Below, in pieces: positions 1-6,678 of a DNA stretch of 23,888 nt. The stretch covers positions 1 to 23,888 of the forward strand of contig CANPWR010000011.1 of NCBI GenBank assembly GCA_947584825.1, given 5' to 3'. Under the pieces are notes generated by a model. That model made no database searches and was not told where the DNA came from. It saw nothing but the letters and a program-made list of their open reading frames with translations. Position 1 is the stretch's first letter, and each line of letters starts with the position of its first letter. The position numbers were made by a program, and so were the translations under genes. The stretch comes from an uncultured Clostridia bacterium (GTDB taxonomy: Bacteria; Bacillota; Clostridia; Oscillospirales; Ruminococcaceae).

Positions 1-1974
1 TGCTTCTTCTAATGCTGCTTTTGCAGCATCAATGTCGTTCTTTGTTGAGTTTTTGTCTGTTATTACTTTTTCTGCTTTTTCTATTGCTTTTGTTAATTGC
101 TCATAGCTTTCTGCTGTAAATTTACTACTGTCAATTTCTTTCGCTGCTTCTACTGCTTTACTTAATTCTTCTTTTCCTGTTGCGATTGCAGGATCGATTT
201 CCAGACCTTCTACTGCTGCTGCAAGTTCTTCCTTAGCTTTTACAATATCTGCTAATGCAGACTCTTCCAAGGTTATACCCTTTGCTGCTTCTAATGCAGT
301 CGTTACCTTTGCATAGCTTTCAGCTGTGTATAGTTCTTCTTTAAGCTTCTTTGCCTCTGAGATCGCATCTTGAAGCTCATTATACACTGCTTCTGCAAAA
401 GCATTAAGGGTTCTATTAATTTCACTTGCAGTATTGTAGATAGTAACCTGACTGTTCACGCTTTCCTTATCATCAAGGATTGCTTTTCCTGCATCATACG
501 CATCCTTTAATGCCTTAAATGCATCTGCAGGATACTTACTCTCTGCATCGGGATCTGTTACTACTAACTCTGCACTTGCTATTGCATTTTCTAATTCTGT
601 ATAATCGAACTCTGTTCTGTCTACAAGATTATCGAATGCATCTTCTAGCTTTGCCATAGCATCAAGTATAACTTCAGAAGTTACTCCTTCTCTACCTTTA
701 CTATATAATTCTTCAAATTCTTCTCTAGCCTTGCTAAATGCTTCAAAAGAATCTGATGTATAATTGGTAGGCTGGGTATTACGATACGATTGATATGGAC
801 GATCTATTTTTTCCTTCCAATCGTCTTCTGAAAGGATATCTGATGTTTTTACAAGGTTATCCATAATTTCTTCTATGGCCAAACCTGCATTTGATATTTC
901 GGTTCTTGTAGCGTCAAGATTTTTCATTACTGTTTCAGCTGCTGTTACTGCTGTTTGCAGTTGCTGCAGCGAAACACTTGTATATACATCTGTTTTCGCT
1001 AACTCAACCTTCGCACTATCAATTATTGATTGCAGGTTATCCTTATTTGATTGATACTTCTCAGTAATAGTAACCTCCAGCGGATCTGACATTCCAATTT
1101 CATATTGTTCTGCTACTGCAGGCACAGTAGCTCTCAGATAATATGTACCAGGTCTAGTAGTTGTAGAATAAGTAACCTTTTGAGTGCACTTATTATCGCT
1201 AAACAACTCATATGTAACATCTTCTGCCTTAACTTCAACCGGTTTATCATTTACCTTTACAGTTACTACCGGCTTAAATCCGCCTTCTGTTCCGTAAGGT
1301 ATTGATGTTTCAAACTTTTCAGTATCAAATGTTACTACCGGTGTCGGCAGACCGCTGCCTAGGTCGACTACGATTTTACTATTATCAATACCAGTAGAAG
1401 TAATAATATCATTTTTTACGCGATCATTAGCTACATGGACTTTGACGCTAATATCACTTAGACCACTAAATGCTAAACTGCTAAAAGCACCAACAGTTTC
1501 TGCATATATATATATATCTTTTAAGGAAGTAGGTATTGTTGAAAAAACACCACCATTAAGACGGAAACCTGAACCAGTATATTTAAATTCCACAGTTTCC
1601 AACTTACTAAAACCCTTAAAAGCATTTGCAGAAGCAAATGAGCTAACATTCCCATTAAAAGTAATTTTAGTTACTAAATCATCACTTACGGCTGAAGTTA
1701 AAAAGCCTGTACTTGATAATTCTACATTATGCATACCATTGCTACCATCATTATATGTTTCTGGCATAACGATTTCAGTTTTTCCCAATTCATTTAGTAC
1801 AGATACATAATTGGTTTTATCAAATGTGGCCTGATAAATACTTTTAGACGTATTGTACTTATAAGTAAAGCAATTATCGATGGTATAAACCGCAAAACCT
1901 GTCACCGCACATGACAAAGATGAAACTGCTATTGCCACAGCAGCGGCACAAGATAAAAGTTTTTTTAATATCAT
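1..1974 (-). CDS. Secreted LRR/FIVAR-repeat surface protein (partial, 3' end outside window)
   Basis: An open frame of 658 codons runs from ATG at 1974 to the window edge without a stop, so the C-terminus is missing. A ribosome site (AAAGGATG) lies 6 nt before the ATG. Residues 1-28 form a signal peptide: KK, a hydrophobic stretch, and likely cleavage after TGFA. Residues about 75-190 resemble a BspA-like leucine-rich repeat (LRR_5) region, with phrases such as FKGFSKLETVEF and FSGLSDISVKVHV. Residues about 210-305 look like an Ig-like or MBG-type strand-rich domain. From about 310 on there are some five helical FIVAR repeats of 60-75 residues, starting near 310, 384, 456, 532 and 593; they are Ala/Glu/Lys rich, with motifs like YTAESY and FTAESYEQL. 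Such proteins are usually cell-wall or extracellular adhesins or carbohydrate-binding proteins. The missing C-terminus could hold an LPXTG, S-layer or dockerin module. The ligand is unknown. Confidence 0.85.
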   Translation of the reverse strand, partial: MILKKLLSCAAAVAIAVSSLSCAVTGFAVYTIDNCFTYKYNTSKSIYQATFDKTNYVSVLNELGKTEIVMPETYNDGSNGMHNVELSSTGFLTSAVSDDLVTKITFNGNVSSFASANAFKGFSKLETVEFKYTGSGFRLNGGVFSTIPTSLKDIYIYAETVGAFSSLAFSGLSDISVKVHVANDRVKNDIITSTGIDNSKIVVDLGSGLPTPVVTFDTEKFETSIPYGTEGGFKPVVTVKVNDKPVEVKAEDVTYELFSDNKCTQKVTYSTTTRPGTYYLRATVPAVAEQYEIGMSDPLEVTITEKYQSNKDNLQSIIDSAKVELAKTDVYTSVSLQQLQTAVTAAETVMKNLDATRTEISNAGLAIEEIMDNLVKTSDILSEDDWKEKIDRPYQSYRNTQPTNYTSDSFEAFSKAREEFEELYSKGREGVTSEVILDAMAKLEDAFDNLVDRTEFDYTELENAIASAELVVTDPDAESKYPADAFKALKDAYDAGKAILDDKESVNSQVTIYNTASEINRTLNAFAEAVYNELQDAISEAKKLKEELYTAESYAKVTTALEAAKGITLEESALADIVKAKEELAAAVEGLEIDPAIATGKEELSKAVEAAKEIDSSKFTAESYEQLTKAIEKAEKVITDKNSTKNDIDAAKAALEEA

Positions 1975-2140
1975 AAAAAACATCCTTTCATAAAAAATAT
2001 GCAGGCTATTCCTATAAACAACATTTAAGAAACAAAAGCAAATTAGAATTCAAGCAAAGCACCTGCAAACCATACTGTCAACTAAAATGCTTTAAACGAC
2101 TACCACCTTCTTTTATAAAAAATGGATAAACAACATATGG

Positions 2141-2353
2141 TCAGCCTTCACAATATGCAGATTTATTTCTAAAGATATTGGGGTCAATATCCAAAGAAGT
2201 ACATATAAGTAAAAACTCATCAGCGAGCAGCCGTCGATTACCGTTAAGCATATCCGAGACGGCATTCTCGTCCAACCCGGTTTTCTGAGCAATATAGATT
2301 TGTTTAATATTGTTTTCGATAACATACTCATTTAATTTTTCTACTATATTCAT
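2141..2353 (-). CDS. Small XRE-family helix-turn-helix regulator, 70 aa
   Basis: This 70-residue protein is little more than one Cro/C1-type helix-turn-helix. The recognition region is IAQKTGLDENAVSDMLNGNR (residues 21-40), followed by a helical cap ending DIDPNIF. The ATG at 2353 has a very strong ribosome site (AAAGGGGGGG, spacing about 6). It diverges from the second XRE gene at 2534, and its promoter carries two inverted repeats that fit autoregulation. There is no sensor or dimerisation domain beyond the fold, so it is likely a Cro-like repressor. The FIVAR gene lies 166 nt downstream on the same strand and could be read from the same transcript, as I see no terminator between them. DNA-binding function is secure by family; the target genes are inference. 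Confidence 0.85.
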   Translation of the reverse strand: MNIVEKLNEYVIENNIKQIYIAQKTGLDENAVSDMLNGNRRLLADEFLLICTSLDIDPNIFRNKSAYCEG

Positions 2354-2370
2354 AGAAACCCCCCCTTTGT

Positions 2371-2387
2371 ATCTAACATAATTAGAT
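2371..2387. promoter_or_regulatory. Candidate operator IR1 (ATCTAA-N5-TTAGAT)
   Basis: A perfect 6-bp inverted repeat with a 5-bp spacer. It sits just downstream of the leftward -10 box, about +3 to +19 of the expected transcript of the 70-aa XRE gene. It shares its half-site with the repeat at 2402-2420; the centres are 32 bp apart, about three helical turns. Assignment as an operator is inference. Confidence 0.5.
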
Positions 2388-2396
2388 TACAATGTT

Positions 2397-2425
2397 ATTA
2401 TAATCTATAAATTCTAGATTGTCAA
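2397..2425 (-). promoter_or_regulatory. Consensus sigma-A promoter for the leftward XRE gene
   Basis: On the minus strand, TTGACA (2425-2420), a 17-bp spacer and TATAAT (2402-2397) match the housekeeping consensus at all 12 positions. Transcription should start near 2390, giving a leader of about 35 nt to the ATG at 2353. A promoter this strong beside a regulator gene is expected to be repressed, and the flanking inverted repeats fit that. Confidence 0.85.
2402..2420. promoter_or_regulatory. Candidate operator IR2 (AATCTA-N7-TAGATT)
   Basis: A perfect 6-bp inverted repeat with a 7-bp spacer. It fills the spacer of the leftward promoter and touches both its -35 and -10 boxes. A protein bound here would exclude RNA polymerase from the leftward promoter. 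The half-site TAGATT matches that in the repeat at 2371-2387. Binding by either XRE protein is inference. Confidence 0.5.
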
Positions 2426-2428
2426 GTG

Positions 2429-2465
2429 TTTTTTTAAATTTTTTTCTTTTTTTTCAAGTTTTTTT
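2429..2465. promoter_or_regulatory. Phased T-tracts between the divergent promoters (UP-element / bent DNA)
   Basis: Four T-runs of 7-8 nt (2429-2435, 2439-2445, 2447-2454, 2459-2465) have centres roughly 9-12 bp apart. They fill nearly all of the 41 bp between the two -35 boxes. Tracts in phase with the helix usually bend DNA, and A/T-rich DNA just upstream of -35 can act as an UP element. Both functions are inferred from the pattern. Confidence 0.5.
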
Positions 2466-2466
2466 G

Positions 2467-2495
2467 TTGACAGATACTAACAACGCATATATAAT
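2467..2495 (+). promoter_or_regulatory. Consensus sigma-A promoter for the rightward XRE-immA genes
   Basis: TTGACA at 2467-2472, a 17-bp spacer and TATAAT at 2490-2495 match consensus at all 12 positions. The expected start is near 2502, about 32 nt before the ATG at 2534. Unlike the leftward promoter, no clear inverted repeat covers it. Confidence 0.85.
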
Positions 2496-2533
2496 GAAAT
2501 AAAAGCTAATAAAAATGGAGTAGGTGGTTAAAA

Positions 2534-2974
2534 ATGTCACGAGAAACTATAGCAAGGGTACTAAGAAGATTAAGGTTACAAAGCGGATTGACTGCTAATG
2601 AAGTAGGTGAAATGATTGGCAAAAGCGGAAAGACAGTCAACGCATGGGAAAACAACAGAGGCCAACCTGATGCAGACATGTTGATGTGCTTATGTGACGT
2701 ATATAATGTAAAAGACATTCTGGCGGAGTTCAGAGAAGTTGAGAATGATGTATTCACTGTATCCCACCATGAGAAGGAAGTTGTAACGGCATATCGTGAA
2801 AATCCTGATATGCAGCCGGCAGTTGACAGACTTCTCGGTGTAAACAAGGATAAAAAGATTACAGTATACAGAGCTGCCCGCAGTGAAGACGGAGAAGAAG
2901 ACGGTTACGTTGAGTTCACACAGGAGCAGGTTGACAGTCTTATAAATGCACCTGAGACTGACGATGATTTTTAA
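2534..2974 (+). CDS. XRE-family transcriptional repressor (ImmR-like), 146 aa
   Basis: Residues about 7-60 form a Cro/C1-type helix-turn-helix, with LTANEVGEMIGKSGKTVNAW as the two key helices, followed by the usual DADMLMCLCDVYNV helix. The middle segment (HHEKEVVTAYRENPDMQPAV, about 78-97, then DRLLGV) is a pattern I associate with repressors paired with ImmA-type peptidases. The C-terminal 35 residues are acidic and probably flexible, ending in PETDDDF. The start is ATG with AGGTGG 6 nt upstream. By analogy with ImmR/ImmA of ICEBs1, this repressor may be inactivated when the downstream metallopeptidase is switched on. That pairing is inferred from family and position. What it controls, beyond possibly its own divergent region, cannot be told from the window. 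Confidence 0.87.
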   Translation: MSRETIARVLRRLRLQSGLTANEVGEMIGKSGKTVNAWENNRGQPDADMLMCLCDVYNVKDILAEFREVENDVFTVSHHEKEVVTAYRENPDMQPAVDRLLGVNKDKKITVYRAARSEDGEEDGYVEFTQEQVDSLINAPETDDDF

Positions 2975-2988
2975 TATAAATAAAAAAA

Positions 2989-3015
2989 CTCTTTATGGAA
3001 ATAATTCATAAAGAG
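2989..3015 (+). terminator. Hairpin between the XRE and immA genes (weak terminator or attenuator)
   Basis: A perfect 9-bp stem (CTCTTTATG / CATAAAGAG) with a 9-nt loop lies 15 nt after the XRE stop. An A-tract precedes it and ATATATTT follows. The stem is AT-rich and the U-run is broken, so partial termination or transcript processing is more likely than a full stop. Confidence 0.45.
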
Positions 3016-3062
3016 ATATATTTACATAACGCTTTGCATAACAACCGCCCTATACACAAATA

Positions 3063-3680
3063 ATGGGAACTCCTTATAACGGAGTACAATCATATAAAAT
3101 GATTTACGGAAAATATAAAAATGCTAGGAATGCCGCATGGCAGTGTCTTATTGATTATAATGTAAACAAGCTTCCTGTTTCGGTATTGAGTATTGCAAAA
3201 TCGGCAGGAATAAAAGTTGTTAAAAGCAGCAAAACAAATATTAATTATCTTATGCCTAAAGAAAGCGGCATAAGCGTTTTAATAAACAAACAGTGGTACA
3301 TTGTATATAATGATAACTCTAATATCCAACGATGCAGGTTTACTGTTGCACACGAGCTTGGTCACATTTTTCTCGGTCACGAGCTTGAGAAAAGAAACCG
3401 CCGGATGCAAACCTTTAAAAAGTCAGAATCCTTTGCCGAGCAAGAAGCAAACATATTCGCTTCAAGACTTCTGGCGCCTGCCTGTGTGATATGGGCGCTT
3501 GGTTTAAAAACGCCAAATGAAATAGCGTCTGTCTGCAATATTTCTCACTCAGCCGCAGAATTTCGTTCCGAGAGAATGAGAACACTATACAAACGCAACA
3601 GATTTCTCACATCGTCGCTTGAGAGAAAAGTATATAGAAATTTCAAAATGTTTATACAAAGCCAAAAGAAAATATTATAA
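3063..3680 (+). CDS. ImmA/IrrE-family zinc metallo-endopeptidase
   Basis: The gluzincin-like motif HELGH is at residues 97-101. A second conserved segment follows (FAEQEANIFASRLLAP, about 124-139), whose Glu is the expected third metal ligand. Length (205 aa) and layout fit the ImmA/IrrE (COG2856) family, whose members cut XRE-type repressors in response to DNA damage or cell signals. The gene begins 88 nt after the XRE repressor gene on the same strand, with a hairpin between. The start at 3063 has no good ribosome site. A second in-frame ATG at 3099 is possible, as conserved sequence begins at about residue 14 (IYGKYKNARNAAW), but its GGAG is 14 nt away. The substrate is presumably the neighbouring XRE protein (inference). 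Confidence 0.88.
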   Translation: MGTPYNGVQSYKMIYGKYKNARNAAWQCLIDYNVNKLPVSVLSIAKSAGIKVVKSSKTNINYLMPKESGISVLINKQWYIVYNDNSNIQRCRFTVAHELGHIFLGHELEKRNRRMQTFKKSESFAEQEANIFASRLLAPACVIWALGLKTPNEIASVCNISHSAAEFRSERMRTLYKRNRFLTSSLERKVYRNFKMFIQSQKKIL

Positions 3681-3690
3681 ATAAACATAT

Positions 3691-3724
3691 AAAAGGAGAG
3701 TCTATAAAGGCTCTCCTTTTTATA
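3691..3724 (+). terminator. Rho-independent terminator of the XRE-immA transcript
   Basis: A strong stem begins 11 nt after the immA stop: GGAGAG (3695-3700) pairs with CTCTCC (3711-3716), extended inward by TCT/AGG (one G-U pair) and outward by AAAA/TTTT. A T-run follows. The A/T flanks would also let it work on the opposite strand. Confidence 0.88.
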
Positions 3725-3751
3725 TAGTATATTTTAAATTTAAATTACAGA

Positions 3752-3779
3752 AAGTAAAAAAGCAGGCACAAGCCTGCTT
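3752..3779 (-). terminator. Rho-independent terminator of rpsU
   Basis: On the minus strand, AAGCAGGC (3779-3772), a 4-nt loop and GCCTGCTT (3767-3760) are followed by a T-run. It lies about 118 nt after the rpsU stop and faces the immA terminator, so the two convergent units are insulated. The 3780-3896 stretch between rpsU and this hairpin holds only a short TTCAG/CTGAA stem (3791-3804) and no credible gene. Confidence 0.85.
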
Positions 3780-3896
3780 AAATATAATTATTCAGTTCGC
3801 TGAAATCTTATCAAGAATCCGACAACAAATGTAAAACTCATATCAAAAAAGATAACAGAGCTTTTCTATGACTTGCCAGTTCAACGTCACCGTTGC

Positions 3897-4070
3897 TTAG
3901 TATTTTCTTTTACGAGCAGCTTCTGACTTCTTTTTCCTTTTTACAGAAGGCTTTTCATAGTGTTCTCTTTTACGAACTTCAGCAATAACTCCGTCTTTAG
4001 CACAGCTTCTTTTAAAGCGCTTTAGAGCAGTATCCAAAGATTCGTTTTTTCCAACACGGATTTCTGCCAT
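3897..4070 (-). CDS. rpsU: 30S ribosomal protein S21 (bS21), 57 aa
   Basis: Translation gives a 57-residue basic protein beginning MAEIRVGKNESLDTALKRFK and ending in a Lys/Arg-rich tail (SEAARKRKY). Length and sequence match bacterial S21, a late-assembling protein of the 30S platform near the 3' end of 16S rRNA that aids initiation. The ATG at 4070 has a near-perfect ribosome site (AGGGAGGG, about 8 nt upstream). The gene has its own consensus promoter, a leader of about 157 nt with stable stems, and its own terminator, so it is a single-gene unit downstream of leuS. The family identity is certain; leader-mediated control is inference. Confidence 0.97.
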   Translation of the reverse strand: MAEIRVGKNESLDTALKRFKRSCAKDGVIAEVRKREHYEKPSVKRKKKSEAARKRKY

Positions 4071-4097
4071 GGTTAATTCCCTCCCTTTGTCACCAAT

Positions 4098-4193
4098 AAC
4101 AGAGGCTATTATGAAGATGCAAAGAATTTAACAGATAGTGATAATGAAGGATTTCTACCCTTAAGAGCTTTCAAACAAGCCCATACCTCTGTT
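4098..4193 (-). promoter_or_regulatory. Structured 5' leader of rpsU (candidate cis-regulatory RNA)
   Basis: Three helices can be drawn in the untranslated leader on the minus strand. P1 closes the element: AACAGAGG (4193-4186) pairs with CCTCTGTT (4105-4098) over 8 bp. Inside, P2 pairs GGGCTT (4182-4177) with AAGCTC (4170-4165). P3 pairs AAGGGT (4162-4157) with ATCCTT (4152-4147) around an AGAA loop. P2 and P3 each include one G-U pair. The closing helix ends 11 nt before the ribosome-binding site. I do not recognise a named Rfam leader. The fold is hand-drawn. Confidence 0.45.
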
Positions 4194-4234
4194 TTACCTG
4201 TCAAATTCACTAATTCATCAACTTAACAAAATAG

Positions 4235-4263
4235 ATTATACTATAACTTTTTTCAAAAGTCAA
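4235..4263 (-). promoter_or_regulatory. Sigma-A promoter of rpsU
   Basis: On the minus strand, TTGACT (4263-4258), a 17-bp spacer and TATAAT (4240-4235) match consensus at 11 of 12 positions. The expected start is near 4228. It begins just beyond the leuS stop (4273-4275), so rpsU can be transcribed apart from leuS. Confidence 0.85.
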
Positions 4264-4272
4264 GTGTTTATC

Positions 4273-6678
4273 TTATTTAACAACAATATTTACGAGTTTA
4301 CCCGGAACATAAATTTCCTTAATGATATTTTTACCATTCACAGCCTCTTTAATTTTAGGTTCTTCTTTAACTTTTGCCAAAACCTCGTCTTTGCTCTCAT
4401 CAACGCTAATAACCAACTTTGTCTTGACCTTACCGTTGATCTGAGCGACTATCTCAACAGTATCGTCAACGCAGAGCGATTCGTCATACTCAGGCCATTT
4501 CTGCTCATTCAACATTCCGCTGAACCCGACGTTTTGATAAATTTCCTCAGTTATATGAGGAGCAAACGGATTGAGAAGAATTATAAATGTATTAAGCTCT
4601 GCCTTGTTTATCTGCTTAGTAGCGTAAATTTCATTGATAAGCGTCATCAGAGCAGCAATCGCTGTATTAAATTTTAGACTTTCAATATCCTCAGAAACCT
4701 TCTTAACAGTCTTGTGGAATGAAGCCTTAAGCTCCTCACGGTAATCGTCGCCGTCAACAAGCATATCCTGAAGAGCCCAGACTCTGTCCAAAAATCTCTT
4801 ACAACCCTTGATAGACTTCGTACTCCAAGGAGCGGTCTTTTCAAAGTCACCTACAAACATCTCATACAAACGCAGAGAATCCGCACCGTACTCGTTCACA
4901 ACATCATCAGGATTTATAACATTTCCTCTCGACTTAGACATTTTTTGTCCGTCTTCACCTAAGATCATACCGTGAGAGGTTCTTCTCATATACGGCTCTT
5001 TAGTCGGAACACAATCCAAGTCATACAAGAATTTATGCCAGAAACGAGAATACAACAGGTGAAGCGTAGTATGCTCCATTCCGCCGTTATACCAGTCTAC
5101 AGGCATCCAGTAATTGAGAGCTTCCTTTGATGCAAGCTCCTTATCATTATGAGGATCGCAGTATCTTAAGAAGTACCACGAAGAGCCTGCCCACTGAGGC
5201 ATAGTATCGGTTTCTCTCTTAGCAGGTCCCCCGCAGTGAGGACAAATCGTATTAATAAAGCTGTCAAGCGTTGAAAGCGGTGATTCGCCATTATCTGTAG
5301 GCATATAGCTTTCAACCTCTGGAAGAGTTAAAGGCAGCTCGCTTTCAGGAATAGGCACATAGCCGCATTTATCACAGTATACTATAGGGATAGGCTCTCC
5401 CCAATATCTCTGACGTGAAAACACCCAGTCGCGCAGCTTGTAATTTACCTTTTTCTTTCCCTTACCGGTTTCCTCAAGCCAGTCCTTGATTTTAACCTTA
5501 GCGTCTTCAACTGACAGTCCGTCTAAAAATCCGGAGTTTGTCATTATTCCGGTTGCACAGTCTGTGAAGGCTTCTTTAGTTACATCTCCGCCCTTAACTA
5601 CCTCTATAATAGGAAGGTCAAAAACCTTAGCGAAGTCATAGTCACGGGTGTCGTGTGCCGGAACAGCCATTATAGCTCCTGTTCCATAACCCATCAAAAC
5701 ATAGTCTGAAATAAATATAGGAATTTCTCTATTGTTTACAGGATTAATGGCATAAACTCCATCTAACTTAACGCCCGTCTTTTCCTTAGCCATTTCTGTT
5801 CTTTCAAAGTCAGACTTTCTTGCCGATTTTTCCTGATACTCATGAATAGCGTCGTTATTTTTAAGCTTAGACTCCCATTTCTTTAAAATAGGATGCTCAG
5901 GCGAAATAACCATATACGTTGCTCCGAAAAGAGTATCGGGACGTGTCGTATAAACAGTGAGTGTATCGCCCTCAGAAGTCGTGAAGTCAACCTCCGCACC
6001 CTCAGAACGTCCTATCCAGTTTTTCTGAGTAGTCTTTATTTTATCAAGGTAGTTTACCTCTGATAAATCGTCAATAAGCCTTTGAGCATACTCGGTAATT
6101 TTAAGCATCCACTGGCTCTTAACCTTGTGAATGACCTCTCCTCCGCAACGCTCACAAACGCCTCCTACTACCTCTTCATTTGCCAGTACTACTTTACAGG
6201 AAGTACACCAGTTTACCGCCATTTCACTCTTATACGCAAGACCCTTTTTAAACATCTGAATAAAAATCCACTGAGTCCATTTAAAGTAGTCAGGATCGGT
6301 CGTATTTACTTCTCTATCCCAATCAAATGATAGACCAAGCATCTTAAGCTGACCCTTAAATCTCTCAATGTTTTTCTCCGTAACAACTGCCGGATGGATC
6401 TTGTTCTTTATAGCGAAGTTCTCAGTAGGCAATCCAAAAGCGTCCCAACCCATTGGAAACAGTACGTTATATCCTTGTAATCTTTTCTTTCTCGAAACAA
6501 TATCCATTGCCGTATACGGACGGGGATGTCCTATATGTAACCCCTGTCCAGAAGGATAAGGAAACTCAACAAGTGCATAATACTTCGGCTTTGAATAATC
6601 ATCTGACGCTGCAAATGTCTTGTTTTTGTCCCAAATATCCTGCCATTTTTTCTCGATGTCTTTGAAATTGTAATCCAT
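4273..6678 (-). CDS. leuS: Leucyl-tRNA synthetase
   Basis: This class Ia synthetase charges tRNA-Leu with leucine in the cytosol. The HIGH motif is at residues 48-51 (LHIGHPRPY) and KMSKS at 579-583. The CP1 editing domain shows the threonine-rich TTRPDTLFGATY and the aspartate segment GTGAIMAVPAHDTRDYDFA, so post-transfer editing should be intact. Cysteine pairs near residues 160-180 (CTSC, CERC) and further pairs (CDKC, CPHC) suggest zinc knuckles. At 801 aa it is normal for a bacterial enzyme. The ATG at 6678 has AAAGGA 11 nt upstream. It follows rsfS by 86 nt, a gap holding only a weak AAAAGC/GCTTTT hairpin (6714-6730). I see no T-box leader, which many clostridial synthetase genes carry, so it is probably not controlled by uncharged tRNA through this gap. 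Confidence 0.98.
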   Translation of the reverse strand: MDYNFKDIEKKWQDIWDKNKTFAASDDYSKPKYYALVEFPYPSGQGLHIGHPRPYTAMDIVSRKKRLQGYNVLFPMGWDAFGLPTENFAIKNKIHPAVVTEKNIERFKGQLKMLGLSFDWDREVNTTDPDYFKWTQWIFIQMFKKGLAYKSEMAVNWCTSCKVVLANEEVVGGVCERCGGEVIHKVKSQWMLKITEYAQRLIDDLSEVNYLDKIKTTQKNWIGRSEGAEVDFTTSEGDTLTVYTTRPDTLFGATYMVISPEHPILKKWESKLKNNDAIHEYQEKSARKSDFERTEMAKEKTGVKLDGVYAINPVNNREIPIFISDYVLMGYGTGAIMAVPAHDTRDYDFAKVFDLPIIEVVKGGDVTKEAFTDCATGIMTNSGFLDGLSVEDAKVKIKDWLEETGKGKKKVNYKLRDWVFSRQRYWGEPIPIVYCDKCGYVPIPESELPLTLPEVESYMPTDNGESPLSTLDSFINTICPHCGGPAKRETDTMPQWAGSSWYFLRYCDPHNDKELASKEALNYWMPVDWYNGGMEHTTLHLLYSRFWHKFLYDLDCVPTKEPYMRRTSHGMILGEDGQKMSKSRGNVINPDDVVNEYGADSLRLYEMFVGDFEKTAPWSTKSIKGCKRFLDRVWALQDMLVDGDDYREELKASFHKTVKKVSEDIESLKFNTAIAALMTLINEIYATKQINKAELNTFIILLNPFAPHITEEIYQNVGFSGMLNEQKWPEYDESLCVDDTVEIVAQINGKVKTKLVISVDESKDEVLAKVKEEPKIKEAVNGKNIIKEIYVPGKLVNIVVK

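Noticed and set aside
1105..1810. Two plus-strand open frames (1105-1305 and 1442-1810)
   Set aside because: Both lie antisense to the continuous FIVAR-protein frame, lack ribosome sites and give low-complexity or unrecognisable products.
2048..2081. TTGACA on the minus strand (2081-2076) as a promoter for the FIVAR gene
   Set aside because: The -35 is perfect, but at 17 bp the -10 would be TTTGCT (3 of 6). The better TCTAAT is about 28 bp away. Without a usable -10 I do not call it.
2113..2331. 72-codon minus-strand frame overlapping the small XRE gene
   Set aside because: It is a shifted-frame shadow of the XRE gene, which has a strong ribosome site and a recognisable helix-turn-helix.
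3780..3896. Possible 17-codon peptide and short TTCAG/CTGAA hairpin after rpsU
   Set aside because: No ribosome-binding site precedes the ATG. The stem is 5 bp with no T-run. It looks like ordinary 3' untranslated sequence.
4161..4184. Seven-codon open frame (MGLFESS) inside the rpsU leader
   Set aside because: AGAGG is only 1 nt from its ATG, and the sequence is better explained as part of the P2 hairpin. Too short to support as a gene.
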